DNA of 25,055 bases from Saccoglossus kowalevskii (Eukaryota; Hemichordata; Enteropneusta; Harrimaniidae). The stretch spans positions 963,725 to 988,779 of the forward strand of contig NW_003140814.1 of assembly GCF_000003605.2 (NCBI RefSeq), written 5' to 3'. The notes below the pieces were generated by a model that saw only the letters and a program-made list of their open reading frames with translations, had not been told where the DNA came from and did no database searches. This document shows, piece after piece, positions 9,949 through 19,500 of the stretch; within the stretch, counting starts at the first letter, position 1, and every line of letters starts with the position of its first letter. The translations under genes were made by a program, and so were the position numbers.

Positions 9949-10444
9949 TCTTTAGTCAGGTGACTAAATTAAACTTTGAACTCAGTCATAGTTCATCGAC
10001 CTTGCAGTACGCTATCAGACCAGACAACTCCACAAACACAAGAATATCGTTGGAAATTGGTATCTAAATGGGTACTTCGAAAATTTTCTGCGGTTTGAAT
10101 TTAAATAAAATTCGTACAATAAACATAAACTAAGGTAAAAAACACGTTTTTTTTGTTTTTGTTTTTTTAACAAGCTAAATTAGGATATTACATCATGCAG
10201 CAGCCGAAATGGCTTCGGTAGGCGTCAGAATGGAACAGAGCATTATGCAAATATAAAATAACGTCACCTGATTGGTCAACTGGATGCAGAGCTTCCCTTC
10301 TGATCTCACAAGCGCAAGGCATTACAGGTTGATCCTTTGAACGAACAGAAGCTATATTCATGTTTTGCGCAGTATCTATGTGAAATAACCCCAAAACTGG
10401 TGTGAAATTACTACACAGCCAAGTATATACCACAGAAAAGCAAA
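9949..10444. other. Divergent intergenic region between the VAT1-like and Rnd ATGs (496 bp)
   Basis: It includes both 5' leaders and presumably a shared promoter. The core cluster lies at 10245-10275. GTCACCTGA occurs twice in opposite orientation (complement of 9956-9964; plus strand 10263-10271), so each gene reads the same motif in the same sense. A T/G-rich run lies at about 10146-10167. Confidence 0.6.
10245..10275 (+). promoter_or_regulatory. Core promoter cluster: octamer, TATA box, CRE half-site, inverted CCAAT
   Basis: Within 31 bp are a perfect octamer ATGCAAAT (10245-10252), a TATA box TATAAAA (10252-10258), CGTCA (10262-10266, the CREB/ATF half-site) and ATTGG (10271-10275, inverted CCAAT). 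The octamer and TATA share one base. A start site 25-35 bp past TATA would give the Rnd gene a leader of roughly 160 nt before the ATG at 10445. The cluster lies between two divergent genes. The TATA orientation points to the Rnd gene, while ATTGG may serve either side. The motif matches are direct; function is inferred. Confidence 0.5.
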
Positions 10445-10564
10445 ATGTCTCACCGTCGATCAGTTATCATCGAACAAACGGGTTGTAAAATTCTCCTTGT
10501 GGGCGACAGTCGATGTGGCAAGTCGTCGCTGCTAAAAGTGTTCGTCAAAGAAAGCTTTACTGAG
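10445..10564 (+). CDS. RND: Rnd GTPase exon 1
   Basis: This exon encodes residues 1-40. A short basic N-terminus (MSHRRSVIIEQTG) is followed by CKILLVGDSRCGKSSLLKV, carrying the P-loop Lys26 and Ser27, and ends KESFTE in phase 0. The donor is GAG|GTACGT. The start context is good (AAA before ATG). The short N-terminal extension resembles the region before the G domain in vertebrate Rnd proteins. Confidence 0.94.
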
Positions 10565-13500
10565 GTACGTAGATGGTTCATTTTCTGGAAATCTGTGTTC
10601 ACTGTTTTTACATCGGGTATTACTGTGTGCTACTGATACATACTCGTCGAAAAGTTAATATCGGTCTGTGATTTGTGTGGTGCGAACTGGCTACGTTGGT
10701 TTATCTCGTTCTTTGATCGATTCTACCGAGATCCATTGTTTACTCGCTAGCAGAAACCATATCGATATAGCCCGCATCGTGGAGAACGTATTGCCGGCAA
10801 ACTAGTATCAGACGATTGTATTGTATTCATGTGGTTCGTGAATGAGAGTACTGTATGTTAACACGATTTATAATTATATATATTTTTTATATATTGTTAG
10901 GTGTATGTTCCAACTATCTTTGATAATTCAACTGCCTCCTTTGAAGTGGAAAAATATCGAATTGATTTGAGTCTTTGGGATACTTCAGGTAAGATTTATT
11001 ATAACAGTACTGAGCCTAAGTTTGTAAACATATTCCGGATATCGATTGCTCGCCCGGAAAGCCAAAGGTCTAGTGACAATTCGTCGTCACCAGCCCGCCT
11101 ATTATCGGATGTTTGGATACGCCACCTCGTGTTATTCAAAAACATTGAGGCGTGTATCAATATACGGTGTCGAGTTGCTGTTAAAATTGATGTGTAACAG
11201 TGTATGTTGTTTCCACGGTATCCCGGAATAAGCTACCTGATATCCGAATCGCGACGTGTGGCGGACGTGATGAAATGTTTTAAGCGTTTATTTCATCGCC
11301 CACTAACATCAACATACTGATACTTTTGGAAAAATAAGCCCCTAAAATGAAGCCACTGTGCGTTACGAATGTTGTGTAATGCGATGTAGAGGTAGTTCCG
11401 TAAATATTTCTCTTGTGACCAACTTTTATAATTAGTTTTGTTTGTAGCGAGCCAGGAACCCACAGGAACAATAACACATCTGGAACTGCATAGTTCTACC
11501 ATGGAGGTAAAAAGAGAAGGAGTCACGGCCATTATAATCCTTCTAAACTTCTTTTGTTTTAGACAAGTTTAATCCTATAATTCCCTTTGTCTTATCATCC
11601 TTTCACCCCAGAATCGTCGCCGACGCGTCATTTACTCTCAAGCGTTGCTGCATACAGTACGCACTCCAAGGTCTTGTTTTACGGTGTCACAGTAAAAGCC
11701 AAATGACATAAAGCATGCGCAGATCTTTTATACGTGGAGGAATCGTGTTTGTGAGAACGGGAAAGTTGGAATTTTGAAAATCAGAGAATTTCTTGTTAAG
11801 TTTATGTAATTTTTCGTTTTTCAGCACATTTTCCGTTGTAGTTTTGAATCAGCAATATTGTAATGTTTCGAAACCTTGCTAGTACTGTTTTTTAGTCCAC
11901 AATAAAGTTCGTTTAATGATCTTTGCAATGGTGCATGGCATGGACCGCACCGCGTTGTACCGGAGACTGAATTTTTAGGTTCAAAATGACGCTTTTTGAG
12001 GTTTATATCCCTTGTATATCCTACTTCCTACGGCAGTGCGTCAACAAGAACTTCGCTGCATTTTTTTGTTATCGAGCAATCGTTTAGTTCACAGCATATC
12101 GAAAACAATTTTTCGTCTGTAATATGCTCTTCGATTTCGTTTACGTCTTCTGAATTGAAGGACGTAGCAGTTTCAGCATCGTAGTCAAACTCGTGCGCGT
12201 TATCGATCGTCGCAATATTTGTTTATAAGAATTTGACAGATTTGTGACGAAAATCACCGAGTGCCGCCGAAGGCGTCCGTAGTATGCTAATTCACGGTAA
12301 TCCTCACTGCGCTTAGAGGAAACTGTCCTCCTTGATCCGTTCGGCAAATAAACTCCCTGAAATATGTACAAACAGCGGCGACCATCCTGGTATCTTTGAT
12401 CTAAGCTTGGCTGTGACTCCTTCTCTTTTTACCTCCATGGTTCTACGAACTTCTACTAGGATGTATCATCATGATAAAGGGAATAAAAATCTATTCCCCT
12501 CTTCGATTCCTTTCGGTATCAGCTAAACAAAATAAATGTATGCACACCCCTAGGTCTACAGTTCAACATTGATGGACAAAAAAACAACAAAAAACACATC
12601 TGAAATATGGAGTACATGCAAATAAGAATGAAGTATGTCAATACATTTATAATCACCCTGGCTGAAACGGTTTAAACAACATTGGGCTAGAGCACAAACA
12701 ACATGAAATTTATAGTCTTTCCATACAAGTAGTAGTTACCGGTATATCATCACTCAAATTGGACAGACTAGATGTCAAATGCCTCTTCCATGCTTGAGTG
12801 ACCAGATATCGAAGTAAACAACATATTTCATAGATGTTATTTAGTTAGAAGCTTTTATAACTTTTGCTACATAAACACGGTTGTGTGCAGTGTTCTCCCC
12901 AGAAAAATGTTTCAGAGTGGCGGCTAATTTGCATATAATTTACATATCATTAGCATTTGTCTGAAGATAAAGAAAACAATAATGACAGGCTTGCATGGAT
13001 GAAAATGTGTCTTTATTTTTTAACAAATTTATGTAGAAGATTAAATGAATCTGCTGCTGTGTGATTTCTATGTAATGTTGATTCTTCGGACTTTCATGGA
13101 AGCCCAGTGATCTGCAGCTTTTGAGAACGCCATGATTGTCTTTGCTTCCCACTTCTATTAAATGACATGGCCTTCTTGTGCATCTCCGAGTGTGCGTGTT
13201 TATCGATAGCATATTTCGTAATAGTTATACATGGCATAGAATTCCATACCAAAGAACTATTTCTGGATGTTTTTAAGTTGAATTTTCCACATATGTGTCA
13301 CAGCATTCCTAAAAGATAAGAAATAGGAGCGAATCAATACTTGTATTTAAAAAATATCGTTACGATCAACACGAAAATAAACAAATTGCCGCCATTTTGA
13401 AAAGTCGCTAAACTTAAAAATTGCCACGATAAACTTTACCCAACTATTTCAAAACACAATACTAGTATTAGTTACTTTGATAAATCGTAGCCAACAATTT

Positions 13501-16500
13501 TTGAACTTCCAGAAAGAAGTCGTTTCCAAAAAAATGTTTCGACGATCGGCAAAAAATGAAGCCATACAAAAATTTACTAAACTAGGTCAAAACTCGCTTC
13601 CAAGTAAAACGCTACAAATAAATACTTTTTTTACCTTTGCCATCGGATGTTTCTCTCAGCCACGTATATTTTGTTGTCCATTGTGCATCAAATCTAGAGT
13701 TTATTTTTTTGCACTTTTCGTTGTAACATCATCTTGGACACGTTTAGTACCACTGCCGACAGGGGTACCGGTGACCGCGTTGCTGGTGGGTTTATCGCTC
13801 GCAACCAGGGGCCCAGCAGGGCGTTCTACGCGGAACCACAACGTAATATTTCTGCTGTTTGACATCGTTGCTTCTTCCAGCCAAATATGCTACTGAGAAA
13901 ATACTCGCTATTACCCCCAATTAAATAGGGCGAAAGTGTTTATTGTCGAAGTACGAAGCTGTATTAGTCCATTGTCTTTGCGTAATCACTGACATGTTTC
14001 CATTCACACCTGATTTGGCTCACAGTACCGGACGCTGATGACGCTGACTAACAGATTCGCACGTGTATTAACAAGCTAAAAGAAAGAGTAACAGGAAATG
14101 CCACAGAGTAGCGGGCAATCTCTCAGAGTAGCGGCATAAATAATGGAGTAGCGGCCCCGCTACGCTAAAACGCTTTGGGGAGAACACTGGTGTGCTAAAT
14201 GTTTTTTAATAACCATTTTCATAGTTTTGGGATATTTAATTAAAGCTTGAAATTGGTATGTTTAACACATAAAATTTGATAAAAGGACCCTTGATTCAGG
14301 CATGGATGTACTAAGAATGTACACTCTTAGTACATCCATGATTCAGGGGAGTAATTGGGAATTTGAGTCAAAGATGTTGGCTAGGTGGGAAAAGTGAAGG
14401 GAAGTGAAGCGAGGAGGGGTGGGGGGTAGTGTAACTTTCAACAAATATTTGGTTAAGGTAGCATTGTTGCGTTTCATTAGTTGCTTGACATCTAACCCTC
14501 CACAGGGGAAACAGTTCACAAGTACAATACAAAAGTCTGCTCCTAAGATCATGGTTCCCATTGTGAAATTTTCCAACCTAGGTCAAGGGCAAAGACTACA
14601 CTCAAGTAAATAGAGTTGATTAGATTATTTGTGCATTGTTTGTGTTGTGACTATTAAATCCGTAATCATGCTCCTTTTCATGGTTGTGTGAATTGTCTTC
14701 TTGTTATTTTGCTAACTGATGACCCCATGGTGGGTGTTAACACTTTCCTGGGGCTAATTGTTGACGAATTCGCATGTCATTCTCTGCAAAACAAAAAAAG
14801 ACATGACATAACTCTTCCAACGCAAGGTAATTTTCCTCTTATGTTCACCACACCAAGGGTTTAGATCCAAACCGCTTAACACTAGCACTCTGTTGTGAGA
14901 TATGTGTATAGAATTAAATTCCATTGTGACTGGCCAGTGAATTGTCTGAAGTATTGTGTAAAATTATTTAGTCATCAACAATAGACTGCATATTGATTGA
15001 ATAGCATCCTATAAAGATAGGCAGACGGACGGAAGTCCTACCAGATTGTTCACCTTACTGCATTCCTTAGAAACTTGACATGAGTCAATTCTATTGATAT
15101 AGCTTGTCTCATTTCTGCTATGTTCATAATGATGAACTTTATAAAATAAAAAATAAACTTGTGCTAAATAGAATTGAGAAAGTTGAGTTAGTATAGTTTT
15201 CCAGGCAGTGTATCATTAGGAAGTCATTGTTGTTTCAGACTTATGGTGCAAATGATCAAATCACGTCTGTATGAGATGGCCACGTTCACACTAACCATAG
15301 ACTTTTTAGGGTCTATGCACTAACATAGAAATTAACGCCCTAAGTTTTCCTGGTGTGTATAGGATGGACTTGAAATATTAAATTTGACATGAATTTGTTT
15401 ACAGAATATAACAAGCTTGTTTGATTTCCCTCTCTTTAATCATAACACATGCAGCTATTTTTTATAATTATACCTTTGAAAAATTATCCGCTAATGTGAT
15501 TCATCACATTACGTGGACTGTAAATGTGGTGAGGTCAGCTGTGGACGTGTAAATGCTCTGGGGACAAGTAAAAGATTACAATCATGACATGTTACTAATT
15601 TACTAAGAAACAACTGATATGTGAAGCCCACACCCAGATTAAATGACTGTATGATTCATTGTATGACTGGGGTGTATGACTCCCAGATTGCTTACATCAA
15701 GTAGCTGTGTAAGTAAAGTTGGGTGATATACCCCAGTACACAAATTGTGGTCATAAATAATTTGTGTTGATGTGTTTATACAGTATGTTTACGAAGCCAG
15801 CAAGATGACACACTAACCAGAACCTCGGTAAATCCTATAATTGCTGTTACTCCTACTCGCCTCCCTCCCTACCTTCCTTCCTTCCTGACAGTTCAAATTT
15901 CAAGGGATTCGCATACTATGAAATTAATTTGAAAGTTCCTCTGGTGCTTGTTACTGTTTGGGAAATCCTATAATGGCTTTTACTCTGTTGTCTATGGTAC
16001 CGTCCTCCCTTCCTGGCAGATTTCAAAGTTTAAAAGATTTGCATACTATGAAATTAATTTTAAACTTCCTCTGTCTGGTACTTACTACATGTACTACTAT
16101 TTGGGAAATCATATGACGAGTCTGTTTTTTTGTTCTACCTACCTCCTGAGTTCAAATTTCAAAAGATTTGCTAAGAAATAAATTTGTGAATTTCTTCTGA
16201 TATGAAGTATGTGTTACAAGTACGTGGACCTTTCACCCTATCCGTCCGTACAGATAAGATAAAACTTTATTACAGCTGAATAGAAAAAAAAACACTTTTC
16301 TATTTCAGTGGGAAAATGTAAAAAAGTAATAAAGTTCTAAAAGAGAGATTCAGTTTTCTGGCTATTTTTCGTCTCTAATAGAAAATGCTGTTTTAATGGA
16401 AGTAATGACTTTGTCTACAATTTTACATCCATGACGTAAATAAATTCAAATTCTCTATTTTCTGGTTCCAGTATAGGCACTTTCTTTGTTCAGTGCAAAG

Positions 16501-19500
16501 TTTTGGCCTCTGATGTCTGCTTTGTTCAATTTGTATTCTATGTACTTGAACCCTCCTACAAGAACTGTTTACATTAATCAAGGGATAATATTTATTGCTT
16601 GCCAGCCAGTAACCAAGAATTATAATAACATCATGGAAAAACAGAACTATAAAACTCACAACTGTGAAAAAACAAGCATTCGCTGAATAAACTATTCAAA
16701 ACAACATGGCCATTAAAACAAGTCAACAGCTGTGTTCGATCACGAATGAAAAATAGAATTGATTGTTGGCTATCGGAAGGCTTTGCTTTTGCCTATCAGA
16801 AGGCTTTGCTTTTCAGTAATTGCACACTGACATAGAATTAGTACGTACTCTATTTTATTTATCGTATCCCAGACTACGATGGCATTAAAACTACGATCTG
16901 TGATTCATCAGTCCTTGTTTTCAAATTACTAGTTTGTCCTTTAGGTCATTGAACTTTCCTTTTGATGCATGTAATTATGGTATAGTCCATTAGTAATACA
17001 TCGATAAATAAAATATATATTTTTTGCATTTAATTTTTCAATTCGTCTAATTTCTGTTTTCTTTCTAGGGTGTACGGAGTATGATAATGTACGGCCGTTG
17101 TCATATACCGAAACCGATTGTGTTGTAGTCTGTTACGATATTAGTGTGCCAGAATCGTTAGATAATGTCGTCGATAAGGTGAGTAAAAGAATCAGTATTT
17201 TGAAAAGTAGTTTAATTTTGGTGTTTTTCCCAATGTATGCATACTGTTTGTTATGACTTCAATAGAGCCGCACTCTGCTCTTCAGGGAATACATCCAATA
17301 TGATTTGATGCAATTACTGTAATGTCAGTGTCAGGGAACAAGGCATTTTTTTCCTACCACAGAGTTTATGCCTATATTCCCATGTACCGGTAATGGCTTG
17401 TAACTGAAAAATAAAAATTTGTTCTCGTATTTCCAAATGCTTTGCCTTATTACTGTGCATCTTTGCATAATAATTAATTCAACAAGTGGTTGCGAAAGTT
17501 GGCATTATATTGGGTAAAAAATATAAGTTTTGAATTTTACTGTGTTGGTTGTGGTTATATGATGGTACGTTTCTTCTACCTGTACAGAATCTACCGGTAT
17601 GTTGCGTTTGCTGTGGCATGAGCCAATAGATTGAAATTCCACAAATTCCTCGAGTCCACAAAGAATTGACACTGAAAATAGAGGCATTGTAATCCAATTT
17701 TGTTGTGATACAATAACCGTTGACTATGTGGATTTGTATCAGTATTATGTTTGAACTTGTAAATATAAGTTTATGTGGTCAGGGGATTTGTAAGGTATTC
17801 AAGGTTGTGGTCAGTGAAAATATTAAGTAGTCTTTACATTTCATTGAAAAACAAGTTTGTTGACTAGACCCTGGGATCAATTGAGTTTTGTTTCTAATGT
17901 TGATTGAACTGTGCCTAATCCTATTGTATGTTGGGCTTACTGGTAGTTGTGTTTATTTTATACATGCAAACTTCTTGTGTCAAGGGATTGATGGTATCTC
18001 TGTAGAGTTTCTGATTGTTAGATAAATCACCTTAGAAACCAGTATCCACCAATATGTACGAGTAACTTCCTAAATACACCACCCATTATATCATGATTTT
18101 TGATGCCACTCGAATATTTTGTTGTACCGTGTCAGTGACTTTTACTCAGCATGAAAAACAAGCATGTCTGAAGAATTTTCATCCTGTTTATCACTGGTAT
18201 TCTACTAATCTTTGAAAGCCCTGCAGAGTTTCCGTGGTTGTTCACTTGTAAGGAATTGTTGCCTAAAGAAAACAACATGGCCCTGGATGTATTGTGAACT
18301 GACATATGACCTATGTATGCCAGGATGTCTACTCAGTGGTGACTTTCCTGTTATCACTTCTTAGTTTATTCCTCTTGAGTTTGCATACTTGTACAAGTTT
18401 TTTTTTTGAAGGGGGACACCTAATTGCCGATCGGGTGCCTCTCAGTAGTTCTGATCTCAAATTCGTAAGTCTGAAACCTCAAATTGCAAAATGTTTAAAA
18501 ATACAATTAAATTTAAAATCGTGCTTATAAACAAACAGCATTTTTTTTTCTATGACGATTTATGATGTAGTTTTTTAATCTATGAAAATCAATAATCAAG
18601 TGAACCTGTTTTGCATGAATTCAATGTGTTTAAATACTCTTAATGCATTCATTTTTTGCTTTTCAATTTCAAGTAAAATCAGCTAAATTAAACCAGGTGA
18701 ACAAAGTAATAATATAATTCATTGTTTCCCTGCCAAATTTGTGAATAAGCTCAAGACATCAAAATAGTGAAGTTAAAAATGGAAAATAACTGATTTTACG
18801 GAAGGGCAGCTATACCATACGTAATGTAATTCACACAAGTCCAATACAAGGGCATTGATGCACCACTAAAGGCCACCGTTTATACAATTTCCAATATAAA
18901 GGACTTCATTTAACCAGAACTCTTTTGTTAAGTCGCTATAGACTTTATAATGAAATGGCTCCTGATGGGTGTGGCTTCATTTCTTTGTCATTTCCCCTTT
19001 CATTGTAGCGTTCTAGTTGCGATTACACAGTACTGTAAGGTGAATGTATGGCCGCTTTAATTATGGTCTGATTATGCTCCATTTAGTTACAGTCTAGACT
19101 TTACACTCGCTTGAAAACCAAACTGTCAGTTATCTGGTTTGAATAAACTATGTCTTTGTATCCCAGAATGTTGTTGGCAATGGTGGTGTTACAGTAAACA
19201 TAGTATTTCAAGTAGTGTATAATTGTGGATGTTCAAACTCGCCCAGGTTGAATTGATTCACTTTCCATGTACAGCATACTTTGGTATAAATAATATAGGG
19301 TTAGGGTAGTAAGCATCAACTAGCTAGTTCACTGGTCCCTTTGTTGCATTGTAAGCCATCTTGGCTTGTTTTTGTTATGGAAATAATGCTTGATGTCTTT
19401 GTTTTTTTTTCATTCATCTTTCAAGAGTAATTGAGAGTATTTTCTCTCATTACCATGATTACCATGATGATGGCCTTCAGTTAATCAGTGAAGCGAATGT

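Larger units (their letters stand above)
10989..17068 (+). other. Rnd intron 2 (6.1 kb) carrying transposon derivatives
   Basis: It holds the TIR element 11499-12440, the TIR element 12888-14189, the perfect hairpin 14301-14340, a diverged tandem array at about 15829-16200, a fold-back at 16263-16336 and a 23-bp duplication at 16770-16814. The rest shows no recognisable coding sequence. Confidence 0.8.

Noticed and set aside
10188..10433. 81-codon minus-strand ORF across the divergent promoter
   Set aside because: Lies over the TATA/octamer cluster and Rnd leader; no domain.
10901..11197. Long open frame continuing past Rnd exon 2
   Set aside because: Only the first 88 nt are coding; the GTAAGA donor at 10989 and the switch II match in exon 3 show the rest is intron.
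13477..13896. 139-codon plus-strand ORF within the TIR element
   Set aside because: No recognisable domain, biased composition, and it lies across transposon sequence antisense to the zinc-finger-like relic; treated as chance.
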